Below are positions 47,435 through 56,653 of a stretch of DNA of 64,000 nucleotides, in pieces. Within the stretch, counting starts at the first letter, position 1. Every line of letters begins with the position of its first letter. The DNA is from Streptomyces sp. NBC_01197. Its GTDB lineage: Bacteria; Actinomycetota; Actinomycetes; Streptomycetales; Streptomycetaceae. The notes beneath the pieces are model-generated. The model worked only from the letters and a program-made list of their open reading frames with translations. It was not told where the DNA came from and did not search any database. Made by a program: the position numbers and the translations under genes. The stretch lies in contig NZ_CP108569.1 in assembly GCF_036010505.1 (NCBI RefSeq), forward strand, positions 3,040,001 to 3,104,000, in the 5' to 3' direction.

Positions 47435-47534
47435 GGCGGGAACTCCGGAAGACTCGATTTCGCGTGCCGCACGGCACTGGACAGGTGCAGTCTATGGGGA
47501 CCGCTTGATCGATCAGCTGAAGGGTTGGAACGAA

Positions 47535-48059
47535 GTGAACAAGCCTGCGCCGGTCGTCCGGCTGCGCGTCCCCACCGACGAGGACGCCCTCGCCTGGCAC
47601 CGGGTGTTCGACGATCCGGAGGTCATGGAGTTCCACGGGGGCGCGGCGAAAGAGTTGTCGGTGTACGAGGAGTTGACCGCGCGGCAGCGCAGACACGACG
47701 CCGAGCGGGGCTTCTGCCTCTGGACGGTGCTCGACGGGGAGGGCGAGGTGATGGGTTTCACCGGCGCGCAGCCCTGGCCGCACGAGAACTTCGGGCCGGT
47801 CGGCCAGATCGAGATCGGCTGGCGGCTCGGGCGGAAGTACTGGGGCCACGGGTATGTGACCGCCGCCGCCCGCATGACGCTGGAGCGCGTACGGGCGGCC
47901 GGTGTCGGTGAGGTGTTCGCGATGGTCGACGCCGGGAACGCGCGGTCTGTCGCGGTGACGCGGCGGCTCGGGATGGAGCTGCACGAGACCTTCATGACAC
48001 CGGTGTCGAAGCGGAAGGGACACTGCTTCCGCCTTGACCTGCCGGAGGGGACCGGCTGA
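47535..48059 (+). CDS. GNAT family N-acetyltransferase (RimJ/RimL type)
   Basis: Single-domain acetyltransferase of 174 aa. It opens with VRLRVPTDEDALAWHRVFDD, and its acetyl-CoA-binding part is EIGWRLGRKYWGHGYVTAAA. ARSVAVTRRLGMELHE is also typical. The GTG at 47535 follows GGAACGAA; the frame upstream is antisense to the reductase gene. The substrate is unknown. Confidence 0.88.
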   Translation: MNKPAPVVRLRVPTDEDALAWHRVFDDPEVMEFHGGAAKELSVYEELTARQRRHDAERGFCLWTVLDGEGEVMGFTGAQPWPHENFGPVGQIEIGWRLGRKYWGHGYVTAAARMTLERVRAAGVGEVFAMVDAGNARSVAVTRRLGMELHETFMTPVSKRKGHCFRLDLPEGTG

Positions 48060-48109
48060 GGGGGAGGTGGGGCGTGGGGGCGCGACTCCGCGTCCCCACC
48101 CGCCTCGGT

Positions 48110-48808
48110 TCACTCCGTCCGCTTGAAGCCCCGGTGCAGTGCCACGATGCCGCCGGTCAGGTTCCGCCAGGCGACGTCCGCCCAGCCGGCCTGCTGGAGG
48201 CGGGCGGCGAGTGCGGGCTGGTCGGGCCAGGCGCGGATCGACTCGGCGAGATAGACGTACGCGTCCGGGCTGGACGAGACGGCGGTCGCCACCGGGGGCA
48301 GCGCCCGCATCAGGTACTCGGTGTAGACGGTGCGGAACGGGGCCCAGGTGGGCTGCGAGAACTCGCAGATCACGACCCGGCCGCCGGGCTTGGTGACCCG
48401 GTACAGCTCCCGTAGCGCGGCATCCGTCTCCTGGACGTTGCGCAGCCCGAAGGAGATCGTCACGGCGTCGAAGACCCCGTCGCGGAAGGGCAGTTTCGTC
48501 GCGTCGCCGGCCGTCAGCGGGAGGTACGGATGGCGCTGCTTGCCGACTTGGAGCATGCCGATCGAGAAGTCACAGGGCACGACGTACGCACCGGTCTGCG
48601 CGAACGGCAGCGAGGACGTCGCGGTCCCGGCGGCCAGGTCGAGGATCTTCTGCGCGGGGCGGGCGCCCACAGCCTTGGCCACCTCCTTGCGCCACAGCCG
48701 CGCCTGCCCGAGGGAGAGCACGTCATTGGTGAGGTCGTAGTTCGCCGCCACGTCGTCGAACATCGAGGCGACTTCGTGCGGCTGCTTGTCCAGGGATGCT
48801 CGGGTCAC
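48110..48808 (-). CDS. menG: Demethylmenaquinone methyltransferase
   Basis: SAM-dependent C-methyltransferase of the UbiE/MenG family, 232 aa, which carries out the last step of menaquinone synthesis. It shows [35 protein letters not shown] (SAM motif I), [14 protein letters not shown] and [19 protein letters not shown], all diagnostic. The GTG at 48808 ([10 protein letters not shown]) is the best start; further upstream the frame is not gene-like. Confidence 0.95.
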   Translation of the reverse strand: MTRASLDKQPHEVASMFDDVAANYDLTNDVLSLGQARLWRKEVAKAVGARPAQKILDLAAGTATSSLPFAQTGAYVVPCDFSIGMLQVGKQRHPYLPLTAGDATKLPFRDGVFDAVTISFGLRNVQETDAALRELYRVTKPGGRVVICEFSQPTWAPFRTVYTEYLMRALPPVATAVSSSPDAYVYLAESIRAWPDQPALAARLQQAGWADVAWRNLTGGIVALHRGFKRTE

Positions 48809-48896
48809 CCGGCCATTGTGACGTGCGGCCCGTCGGAGCCCGGCCACAGGGTGAGGTCGGCGCGGCAAGAAGGCGTACCGCCGCCCGCCGGGACGC

Positions 48897-49502
48897 TCAG
48901 AGCTCCAGCAGCGCGGACACGTCGAACTCGACGGCGAACGGCTGCTCCGTGACCAGCCGCTTGGTGTGCACCGGGTGGGTGACCGCGGGGATGTACTCAT
49001 GCCGCTCGTGATGCAGCCAGTATTCGTGGATGCTCAGGCCGTCGTCCTTGCCGAGCTCGGCCCGCCAGTAGTACGGAATCTTGGACTCCGCGAAGAGGGC
49101 GGGTTTGCGCACCCGGTCGTCCTGCCGGGATCCGGGCGAGACCACCTCGACCGCGAGGGCGACCCGGCTCACCGGGATGCATTCCAGCTCGAAGACGTTC
49201 AGTCCCGTGGGGTCGTAAACGATCACGTCGGGGCGAGGTGCGTTGTACGGATCCACCAGGACGCACTGCTCGGTGAGCACTGCGTACGGTGTGACCCGTG
49301 CGTCTTCCAGTCGGCGCGCGATGCTGTCGCGCACCCGGTTGTGCCACACCTTTCTCTGCCCACGGGCCACGATCGCTCCGTCCACGAGTTCCCAGTCGAA
49401 GGGCAGCTCGAGATCCGTCACCTGCTCGATGGTCCAGCCCGCGGGGGGCGGGAACATCCAGTTGTCCTCGGTGGCCTGTTCCGTCCGGCCTGCGATAGCC
49501 AT
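48897..49502 (-). CDS. Uma2 family (DUF820) endonuclease-like protein
   Basis: Protein of 201 aa of the Uma2/DUF820 family, with the PD-(D/E)xK nuclease fold. The core is [15 protein letters not shown], then [20 protein letters not shown] and the strand YYWRAELG, which supply the Asp, Glu and Lys region. The family is abundant in Streptomyces and cyanobacteria with no firm function. The ATG at 49502 follows GGGAGCAG; two earlier ATGs are possible. Confidence 0.87.
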   Translation of the reverse strand: MAIAGRTEQATEDNWMFPPPAGWTIEQVTDLELPFDWELVDGAIVARGQRKVWHNRVRDSIARRLEDARVTPYAVLTEQCVLVDPYNAPRPDVIVYDPTGLNVFELECIPVSRVALAVEVVSPGSRQDDRVRKPALFAESKIPYYWRAELGKDDGLSIHEYWLHHERHEYIPAVTHPVHTKRLVTEQPFAVEFDVSALLEL

Positions 49503-49613
49503 GACTGCTCCCATGGACCTGAGTGTGAACGGAGAGATGGAGTGCGGTCCTGTGTACGACGGTACCGTCACTCGAAGTCGTGAGCCCGTGGCGCGCCATT
49601 GACTCGCGGGTCG

Positions 49614-50135
49614 TCAGCGCGCTCGGTGCACCATCCGGCCCGCGATACACGTCACCAGACAGTTTCCGTCGTCGCCGTACACCGCGAAGTCGGCCCGCCC
49701 GGACACGGCGAGGGCGCGGGGCGACTCCGGGAGCGGGCCTCCTGAGACCACGCACAGGCCCGACCGCTCCACGGCCGTACGGACGGCCGCCCGCTCGAAC
49801 GGTCCGGCGAGCGACGTCGTGCCCGTCGCGAGGAGCCGTTGCAGCCCGCGCCGGGCGCTCGCGCCCCAGCGGACCTCGGTCATCCCGAGCGCGGCCAGAT
49901 CCTCGCCGGTCAGCGGGTCGGAGCCGAGGCCCTCGCGGGGATCGGGCCAGTAGGCCGCTCCGAGGAGCGCGGGCGCGTCCGGCTCATGGCGGCCGGGGGT
50001 CAGCACCCCGTCCCAGCTGCGCAGCCGGGCCCGGTCGCCGAACGCCGCGTCCAGCTCGTCGTACGGGCCGAGCGCCGCGATGCGGTCGCCGTCGATGACG
50101 ACCGCGTCCGCACGCGCCCGGTGAAGGGTCAGCAA
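49614..50135 (-). CDS. Short amidohydrolase-like (imidazolonepropionase-like domain) protein
   Basis: Protein of 173 aa. The start (ADAVVIDGDRIAALGPYDEL) is the N-terminal composite domain of amidohydrolases, RWGASARRGLQRLLATGTTS matches a conserved barrel helix, and the end (GRADFAVYGDDGNCLVTCIA then GRMVHRAR) matches the family C-terminus. The central metal-binding barrel is missing, and PGRHEPDA stands where PGxxNxHxH is expected, so it is unlikely to be a normal hydrolase. It starts 7 bp after mqnC. Its job in or near menaquinone synthesis is unknown. Confidence 0.75.
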   Translation of the reverse strand: MLTLHRARADAVVIDGDRIAALGPYDELDAAFGDRARLRSWDGVLTPGRHEPDAPALLGAAYWPDPREGLGSDPLTGEDLAALGMTEVRWGASARRGLQRLLATGTTSLAGPFERAAVRTAVERSGLCVVSGGPLPESPRALAVSGRADFAVYGDDGNCLVTCIAGRMVHRAR

Positions 50136-50142
50136 GGCGGCC

Positions 50143-51357
50143 TCAGTTGGCGTCGAGGAGCTTCAGCTCGGGGTGGGCCGTGCCGCCCTCGATCGCCGTG
50201 GACGAGAAGTGCGAGACGACGCGGTCGTCGACCGGGTCGTTCGCCGGGTCGTCGTGCACGACGAGGTGCTCGTACGTCGTCGCACGCTGCGCGGGAACGC
50301 GGCCGGCCTTGCGGATGAGGTCGATGATCTCCATCCGGTTCGACCGGTGCCTGGCACCGGCCGAGGAGACCACGTTCTCCTCCAGCATGATCGAGCCGAG
50401 GTCGTCGGCGCCGTAGTGCAGCGACAGCTGGCCGACCTCCTTGCCGGTCGTCAGCCAGGAGCCCTGGATGTGGGCGACGTTGTCGAGGAAGAGCCGGGCG
50501 ATGGCGATCATGCGCAGGTACTCGAAGAGGGTGGCCTGCGTCCGGCCCTTCAGGTGGTTGTTCTCGGGCTGGTACGTGTACGGGATGAAGGCGCGGAAAC
50601 CGCCGGTCCTGTCCTGTACGTCGCGGATCATCCGCAGGTGCTCGATGCGCTCGGCGTTGGTCTCGCCGGTGCCCATGAGCATGGTCGACGTGGACTCGAC
50701 ACCGAGGCCGTGCGCCGCCTCCATGATCTCCAGCCAGCGCTCGCCGGACTCCTTGAGGGGTGCGATGGCCGTGCGCGGCCGCGCGGGCAGCAACTCGGCG
50801 CCCGCACCGGCGAAGGAGTCGAGCCCGGCCGCGTGGATCCGCGAGATGGCCTCTTCGGCCGACACCTTGGAGATCCGCGCCATGTGCTCGATCTCGGAGG
50901 CGCCGAGGGAGTGGATGACGAGCTCCGGGTACGCCTTCTTGATGGCCGAGAAGTGCTCCTCGTAGTACTCCACCCCGAAGTCCGGGTGGTGCCCGCCCTG
51001 GAACATGATCTGCGTACCACCGAGCTCGACGGTCTCGGCGCAGCGGCGCAGGATGTCGTCGAGGTCGCGGGTCCAGCCCTTCTCGGTGTCCTTCGGGGCC
51101 GCGTAGAAGGCACAGAACTTGCACGCCGTGACGCACAGGTTCGTGTAGTTGATGTTGCGCTCGATGATGTACGTGGCGATGTGCTCGGTCCCGGCGTACC
51201 GCCGCCGGCGCACGGCATCGGCGGCCGCACCCAGCGCGTGCAGCGGGGCGTCGCGGTACAGCACGACCGCTTCCTCGGGAGTGATGCGCCCGCCTGCGGC
51301 GGCACGGTCGAGGACGGCTGCGACATTTACAGACGTAAGGTCGGCGTTCTCGGTCAC
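50143..51357 (-). CDS. mqnC: Cyclic dehypoxanthinyl futalosine synthase
   Basis: Radical SAM enzyme of the futalosine pathway of menaquinone synthesis, 404 aa. It cyclises dehypoxanthine futalosine. NYTNLCVTACKFCAFYA has the CX3CX2C cluster ligands, and GTQIMFQGGHHPDFG and FIPYTYQPENNHL are typical of MqnC. The GTG at 51357 has GGGAAGGA six to nine bases before it; the TTG 18 bp upstream is less likely. Followed at once by the amidohydrolase-like gene. Confidence 0.96.
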   Translation of the reverse strand: MTENADLTSVNVAAVLDRAAAGGRITPEEAVVLYRDAPLHALGAAADAVRRRRYAGTEHIATYIIERNINYTNLCVTACKFCAFYAAPKDTEKGWTRDLDDILRRCAETVELGGTQIMFQGGHHPDFGVEYYEEHFSAIKKAYPELVIHSLGASEIEHMARISKVSAEEAISRIHAAGLDSFAGAGAELLPARPRTAIAPLKESGERWLEIMEAAHGLGVESTSTMLMGTGETNAERIEHLRMIRDVQDRTGGFRAFIPYTYQPENNHLKGRTQATLFEYLRMIAIARLFLDNVAHIQGSWLTTGKEVGQLSLHYGADDLGSIMLEENVVSSAGARHRSNRMEIIDLIRKAGRVPAQRATTYEHLVVHDDPANDPVDDRVVSHFSSTAIEGGTAHPELKLLDAN

Positions 51358-51474
51358 CGGGCGGGTCCTTCCCAAGGGGCTACAGACGACCGATCCAGCC
51401 TACGCCAGGGGGCAGCGCGAAAGATTGCGCCCCCTTTGCCCGGTTTCCCAGCGGGGCTTCCAACGCCGACAGCA

Positions 51475-51600
51475 CCAAGCCCGTCCTGGGGGCGCCTCCC
51501 AGCGGTAGCGGGGGGAGATTGAGGACAACGCCGCCCCATCAAGCCCGTCCTGGGGCCTCCCATGGGGCCTCCCAGCGGTAGCCGGGGTAGCTTGAGGGCC
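51475..51600. repeat. Two copies of a CAAGCCCGTCCTGGGG repeat
   Basis: Each copy begins CAAGCCCGTCCTGGGG, contains CCTCCCAGCGGTAGC and ends in TTGAGG. The second is longer by a duplicated CCTCCCATGGGG part. AAGCCCGTCC...TTGAGG is the outline of a widely dispersed Streptomyces intergenic repeat. Confidence 0.7.
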
Positions 51601-51606
51601 GGGGCC

Positions 51607-51621
51607 CGGGGCGGAGCCCCG
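51607..51621 (-). terminator. Small hairpin after BTAD/LysM gene
   Basis: CGGGGCGGAGCCCCG has 5-bp arms (CGGGG/CCCCG), about 70 bp beyond the stop of the large gene. It is short, so termination is only likely together with the repeats next to it. Confidence 0.45.
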
Positions 51622-51688
51622 AAAGGCCCGCACCGCCACACCCCGCACCGCGCCACGGGCACCACCCCGCCACCGCGTACCCGTACCG

Positions 51689-54631
51689 TCACCCCGCAGC
51701 CGCAACTCCCCCACGCCACCCCGGAAGCAGCTCGTCCAGCAACGCTTCCGTGCGCGGCGGCAGCCCCCGGTCCCCGCTCCGGACGGCCAGGTCCGCCGCG
51801 AGTTCCCGCACCCGCGCCTCGTCGCCCGTCGCGTGGGTCGCGCGCAGCATCTCGTTCCACAGCCGCTCGTCCGCCGAGGATCCGGAGACGGCGGCCCGCA
51901 GCGCGGCGATCGCCTTCTCCGGCTGCTCCTGCTCCAGGTGGTGCGCCGACAGGGCCAGCGCCACATCCGCCACAAGCAGCGGCAGCTGCGTGTCGATGAT
52001 CTCGTGGGCCAGCCAGGTGTAGCGGCCCTCCGTACGGTCGGCGAGCAGCGGACCGCGCACCAGCCCGAGCGCGTCCGTGAGCAGCCGCTCCCGCACCGAG
52101 GCGCGCCGCGCGCCCCGGCCCTCGGTCGCCTCGTGGTGGAGCGAACGGAGCACGTCCAGGTCGGAGACCACGGACGGGGCGAGCGTGAGCCGCCCGGTGC
52201 TGTCCGTACGGAGCCGGGCCGAGCCGTCCTCGTCGGTGCCGAGCCACAGCCGCAGCCGCTCGATGAGCGCGTCGCACACCTCCGGGGTGACTCCGCGCGG
52301 CCACATGGCCGAGGCGAGTACCCGCGGGTGGACGCCCTCGCGGTGCAGCAGGAGCAGCGCGAGCGCCTCGTGCAGCAGGGCGCTGCGTTCGCTGTCGGGG
52401 GTGTCGAGGCCGATGATCTCGTACGGGCCGACCAGCCGCGCGTACACCGCGGGGCGGCCCTGTTCGGTGATGTCGACCAGGAACGGGCGGGCCGGTTCTG
52501 GCCCGTCGCCTTCCGGAGTGGCGTCGGCGAAGAGCCGTACGACCGCTTCGTGCTGGGCCTGCGGCAGCAGCTGGGCGTCGAGTTCGAGACCGAGCAGCGG
52601 TGCGAGCAGCCTGCCCTCGCCGGTGATCTCCAAGTCCCAGGTGGCGCCCGGCAGTTGCCCGGCCGAACCGGCGCCGATCAGGCAGCCGATGCCCAGCCGC
52701 CCCGAGTCGGCGGTGAGTTCGGCGAGCGCGGTGGCCTCGTCGGCGGTGGGTTCGTCCGCGACGAGCACCAGGTGCGGGGCCCATCGGGTCTGCTGGGCCG
52801 GGCCGGTACGCCCGGTGAGGACCGAGTCGTGACCGGCAGCGCCGAGCGCGCTGCGGCGCTGCCCGATCTCCGCGCCGAGCGTCTCGATGAGTTCGTCGAC
52901 GGAGCCGAGGTGGCGCAGCCGCGTCGGGGCCAGCGGGCTGAGCTCCGCGCCGAATCCCACGACCGTGACGGTCATCCGGTCCGACCAGCCGTTGGTGGCC
53001 AGTTCGGCGGCGACGGACGAGAGGACGGCGGCGCGGTCGGGGTCGGCCCCGGTGAGCGCGACGAGACCGGGCACGGCCTCCAGGTTCAGCAGCAGCCGCG
53101 CGTCGTCGCGGGTGCCGAGGCTGACGAGCCCCGGGTACGGGGCGGCCGCGCTCTCCGGGTCGATCCCCTCGTACGCCGCGACGGTCGACCGCTCAAGCCG
53201 CCAGAACGTCTGGTCCTGGCCCTGCTCCCACGGCGCCGGCGGTGTCCCGGACGGCTGGGCGAGCTGGAGGTGCAGGTCGTCGTCGGTGAGCCAGGCCGCG
53301 TACACGACGGGCAGCGGGCGGCTCTCCCCGCCGAGCGAGGTGGAGAGGCCGCGCAGCGCCAGGTCGAGGAAGCGGACGGCGTCGGGGTCGGCCCCGACCA
53401 GCAGCGCGTCGTGCACATCGGCCTCGTCGCCGGTAGGGACCGGCGGCTCCATCCCGCGTCGGCCGGCCACTGCCGTCATCGCCGACTGCCACAGCGCCAT
53501 CCGGCGGCGGCGGCCCAGCGCGCCGAGGATGCCGGCAGCGAGCAGCGGGGCGCCGATGAGGGCGGCGGAGAGGCCGATCCCGGAGTCGGAGCCCTGCGAA
53601 GGGGCCTCGGCGACCGCGCCCGATCCGGCACCGGAGCCGGTGGACGGCGCGTTCGGAAGGCGCTGTTCCGGTACGGAGATCTGCGCCGTCGGGCTGTCAC
53701 CACGGCTGCCGCCCTGGTGCTGCTGGGCGGGCTGCTCCTGGTGGTTCCCGGACTTGGCGTAGTCGTCGATCTGGTGGCGCACCTGCTCGGAGATGCTCGG
53801 CGCCTGGTCGGGCATCTCCACGACCTCGCCGCCGTGGGCGTCGGCCGGCATCTCCATGATCCAGCCGGGCCGGATCAGACTCGCCTCGGACAGCTTCGTG
53901 CCGTCCGGCTGCATCCGGTCCTTGTTGAGCTGGTAGATCTCCTTGTACCTGCGGCCGTCGCCCAGGTGGCGCTGGGCTATCTCCCACAGCGAGTCGTGGT
54001 GGCGCCCCTCGGGCGGGCTGATCCGGTAGAACTTCGTCGCGCCCTCGGTCCCGGCCCTCGCGTTCGCCTGCTCGGCGTGTGACTGGGCGTCGGCCTGCGA
54101 GGCCACGGCGGCCTGCGCCTGCTGCGCGACACCGACCCCCGGGGCCTGCTGCGCGGCGGCGACCGTCGGCTTGTGCGTCGACTCCAGGGACTGCCCGAAC
54201 TGCGCGATCCCAGGCGCGAAGCTCGCGGCGGTGGCGCTGACCAGGAGCAGCGCGGCGATCAGCTGCCGGGCCAGCATCTGGCTCGGCCCCGCGCCGGGAA
54301 TGCGCGAGGGCATTCCGACTCCGGAGACCGCGGCCTTGATCTCCACGAGGACGCACGCGGCGAACTGCGCCCAGGCCAGCCAGACAACGCAGATCAGGAT
54401 GTTCACGAACGTGTCGACGGTGATCTGCTGCTGCACCATGTCGAAGGACGGCATACCGTGCGGCAGCGGCCAGCCCTGCGTGGACAGGGCGAGCGGCACG
54501 GCGAGCAGCAGCCCCGCGAGCGCGAGAAACGCGAAGAACGCCTTGGCGAAGTCACCCGCGGTCCGTTGCCGGGGCAGAGGCTGAGGCGTCCGGTTGGTCG
54601 GGCCCGTCGAACCGGGAGTATTGCGCGCCAT
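51689..54631 (-). CDS. Large membrane protein with LysM and BTAD domains
   Basis: Protein of 980 aa. Three membrane helices lie in residues 30-150 (FFAFLALAGLLLAVPLALS, then NILICVVWLAWAQFAACVLV and LIAALLLVSATAASFA). A LysM module lies at about 203-265 (DSLWEIAQRHLGDGRRYKEI). A fourth helix near 350-370 is followed by a Walker-less ATPase-like middle part. The last 270 residues match the BTAD domain of SARP regulators, preceded by a winged-helix-like segment (LALLLLHREGVHPRVLASAM). The order puts LysM outside and BTAD inside. It may sense the cell wall and signal inward. The start MARNTPGSTG is normal. Confidence 0.82.
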   Translation of the reverse strand: MARNTPGSTGPTNRTPQPLPRQRTAGDFAKAFFAFLALAGLLLAVPLALSTQGWPLPHGMPSFDMVQQQITVDTFVNILICVVWLAWAQFAACVLVEIKAAVSGVGMPSRIPGAGPSQMLARQLIAALLLVSATAASFAPGIAQFGQSLESTHKPTVAAAQQAPGVGVAQQAQAAVASQADAQSHAEQANARAGTEGATKFYRISPPEGRHHDSLWEIAQRHLGDGRRYKEIYQLNKDRMQPDGTKLSEASLIRPGWIMEMPADAHGGEVVEMPDQAPSISEQVRHQIDDYAKSGNHQEQPAQQHQGGSRGDSPTAQISVPEQRLPNAPSTGSGAGSGAVAEAPSQGSDSGIGLSAALIGAPLLAAGILGALGRRRRMALWQSAMTAVAGRRGMEPPVPTGDEADVHDALLVGADPDAVRFLDLALRGLSTSLGGESRPLPVVYAAWLTDDDLHLQLAQPSGTPPAPWEQGQDQTFWRLERSTVAAYEGIDPESAAAPYPGLVSLGTRDDARLLLNLEAVPGLVALTGADPDRAAVLSSVAAELATNGWSDRMTVTVVGFGAELSPLAPTRLRHLGSVDELIETLGAEIGQRRSALGAAGHDSVLTGRTGPAQQTRWAPHLVLVADEPTADEATALAELTADSGRLGIGCLIGAGSAGQLPGATWDLEITGEGRLLAPLLGLELDAQLLPQAQHEAVVRLFADATPEGDGPEPARPFLVDITEQGRPAVYARLVGPYEIIGLDTPDSERSALLHEALALLLLHREGVHPRVLASAMWPRGVTPEVCDALIERLRLWLGTDEDGSARLRTDSTGRLTLAPSVVSDLDVLRSLHHEATEGRGARRASVRERLLTDALGLVRGPLLADRTEGRYTWLAHEIIDTQLPLLVADVALALSAHHLEQEQPEKAIAALRAAVSGSSADERLWNEMLRATHATGDEARVRELAADLAVRSGDRGLPPRTEALLDELLPGWRGGVAAAG

Positions 54632-55190
54632 GGCGGGTGTCCTGTGGGGAGGGAGCGGGTTCGGGATCGTCGGGGGTTGTCGGGGGTTGTCGGGGGCTTA
54701 GGGGGCTTCGGTGGTGTTCACGGGTCGTCAAGGGCTGCCCGGATCGTCGGGTCCGGAAGTCGGGGGGTGGACTGAGCCTACCGAGATGGTACGGACGGTT
54801 TCGAAAGACAGACAGGTCCCGACGGACACAACGCGTCCGATATGACACACCTGTTGACACTTGCCCCGATTACGCGAGCATCACGACCACTCGGCACCGG
54901 CTTCCTCACGACCGGGCTACGCCGCTGACGTCCGAGGACCGCAGGCCGGCCGGAAACCGTGGATACACGACTAAGCGGCCAAAACGGGCCGCAGAGCAAT
55001 TGGGTCGGCTCAACGTCCCGCACCAGAAAGGCGGTTGATCCAGAGACGGCCCAGCCCCCATGCTCTGGCGACCGCCACCGACCGCCACCGACCGGCCGAC
55101 AGCCACCACCAGCTGCCCGCCGTCATCCCATATTCCGGTCATGTACAGCACCAGCACCAACACCAACACCAACGATCAGAGGAACGGCTC
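54632..55190. other. Divergent intergenic region, BTAD / YCII genes
   Basis: This 559-bp gap has no gene. It contains a G-rich tandem repeat (54669-54705) near the BTAD start, TTGACA at 54854, and an ACCAAC hexamer repeat (55149-55174) just before the YCII ribosome site. Confidence 0.55.
54672..54705 (+). repeat. G-quadruplex-type repeat in BTAD gene leader
   Basis: Four runs of five G are separated by TTGTC, TTGTC and CTTA. The first part is a 10-bp tandem repeat, GTCGGGGGTT. It lies 41-74 bp before the BTAD start on the template strand. Confidence 0.7.
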
Positions 55191-55538
55191 ATGAAATACG
55201 CACTCGTGATCTTCGAGACGGATGCGTCACGCGCACAGATCCAGGCCGACCGAGCCGCCTACCGGAAGGCGTACGAGACCTGGATCGGCGAGACCGCAGC
55301 CGCGGGAAAGCTGGTCGGCGGCGATGCGCTGGAGACCGAGCACCAGCGCCCCGTCACCGTACGCAAAGCAGCGGACGGGTCCCCGACCGTGACCGAGGGA
55401 CCCGTGCACGGTGGCGGGGAGACCCTCGGCGGCTGGTTCGTACTGGAGGTGGCCGACCACGCCGAAGCGGTCGAACTCGCCCGCAGCTTCCCCACCCCGG
55501 AGGCACTGGAAATCCGCCCGCTCCTCGAATCCGCCTGA
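55191..55538 (+). CDS. YCII-related family protein
   Basis: Small protein of 115 aa with the YCII/DGPF fold (MKYALVIFETD ... TVTEGPVHGGGETLGGWFVL ... PEALEIRPLLES). The TEGPVHGGGETLGGW segment is the DGPF-type motif. In Streptomyces such genes often sit beside ECF sigma genes, which is not the case here. Ribosome site AGAGGAACGG. Converges with galE. Confidence 0.88.
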   Translation: MKYALVIFETDASRAQIQADRAAYRKAYETWIGETAAAGKLVGGDALETEHQRPVTVRKAADGSPTVTEGPVHGGGETLGGWFVLEVADHAEAVELARSFPTPEALEIRPLLESA

Positions 55539-55636
55539 GCGGCAGCAGCACCCTGAACGGCGAGCGGTCGGTGGGCGGTTGGGGCGCCTCGGTCGATCAG
55601 TCCATCGACGCCGGAACACACCACCCCGGCCTCCCC

Positions 55637-56653
55637 TCAGCTGGACGACTGACCGGTCATCTGGGCGCTCCACTTCGCACGCCAGGCCAGTGCGTCGCGT
55701 ACGCCTTCCGTCGTGGTCTTCCGGGCGCTCCAGTCCAGTAGTTCGCCCGCACGGTCGCCGGTGGTGTAGCAGCCGATCACATCACCGGGACGCGGTCCGG
55801 CCTCACGAACGTCGAGGGTCTCCCCGACCGCCTCCTCGAAGGCCGTGACGAGTTCGCGCACGGTGGTGCCCTGTCCGGTACCGACATTGATGACCTGGTA
55901 CCGGTCGTCGGCGCCGGGTTTGACCACCTCGTCGAAGCGCGTGAGAGCGGCAACGTGCGCAAGGGCCAGATCCCAGACATGGATGTAGTCGCGGATACCG
56001 CTGCCGTCCCGGGTGCCCCAGTCAACTCCGGTGATTGTGAAGGGCGTTCCCTCGGCGTACGCCTCGATGAGCTTGCCCAGAGCGTGGGTCGGATTCGGGT
56101 CCTGCAACCCCGTACGCAACTGGGGGTCGGCCCCGATCGGGTTGAAGTACCGCAACGCGATGACGCGGACGGGGGCCGCCACGGTCCAGTCCTGGAGAAC
56201 CTGCTCCATCATCTGCTTGGTACGGGCGTAGGGGCACGCCCCGGCCACCGGGGAGGTCTCGTCCACCCGGGCGTCGGCGGTGGGTACGTAGATGGAGGCG
56301 GAACTGCTGAAGACGACGCGCTCGCAGCCGTTGCGCTGGAGGGATTCGAGAAGGTCGACGGTCTTGGCGACGTTCTCCCGGTAGTAGTGCAGCGGCCGCT
56401 CGACGGACTCGGGAACGACGATCTTTGCGGCGCAGTGCAGGGTCGCCACGATGTCGGGGTGCTCGGCGAACACCTGGTCCAGCAGGGCCTGGTCGGCGAT
56501 ATCCCCCTGGTAGAAGACACGGCCGTGGACGAACTCACGCCGGCCCTTGGAGAGATCATCGAGGATGACCGGAGTGATCCCCTGATCGATGAGCGCGGAA
56601 GCGACGGTACTACCGATGAATCCGGCACCGCCGGTGATCAGAATCTTGGTCAT
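55637..56653 (-). CDS. galE: UDP-glucose 4-epimerase
   Basis: Extended SDR enzyme of 338 aa that interconverts UDP-glucose and UDP-galactose. It has ILITGGAGFIGSTVASALID (NAD loop), SSSASIYVP with the catalytic Ser, YARTKQMMEQ (YxxxK) and DYIHVWDLALAH. The ATG at 56653 overlaps the stop of the preceding winged-helix gene by 4 bp, an unusual pairing. It could supply galactose for cell-wall or extracellular polysaccharide. Confidence 0.92.
   Translation of the reverse strand: MTKILITGGAGFIGSTVASALIDQGITPVILDDLSKGRREFVHGRVFYQGDIADQALLDQVFAEHPDIVATLHCAAKIVVPESVERPLHYYRENVAKTVDLLESLQRNGCERVVFSSSASIYVPTADARVDETSPVAGACPYARTKQMMEQVLQDWTVAAPVRVIALRYFNPIGADPQLRTGLQDPNPTHALGKLIEAYAEGTPFTITGVDWGTRDGSGIRDYIHVWDLALAHVAALTRFDEVVKPGADDRYQVINVGTGQGTTVRELVTAFEEAVGETLDVREAGPRPGDVIGCYTTGDRAGELLDWSARKTTTEGVRDALAWRAKWSAQMTGQSSS

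Larger units (their letters stand above)
51358..51688. other. Intergenic region with dispersed Streptomyces repeats
   Basis: This 331-bp gap between the BTAD gene stop and mqnC start has two copies of a repeat (51475-51526, 51539-51600) and a hairpin at 51607-51621. No gene was seen. Confidence 0.6.
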
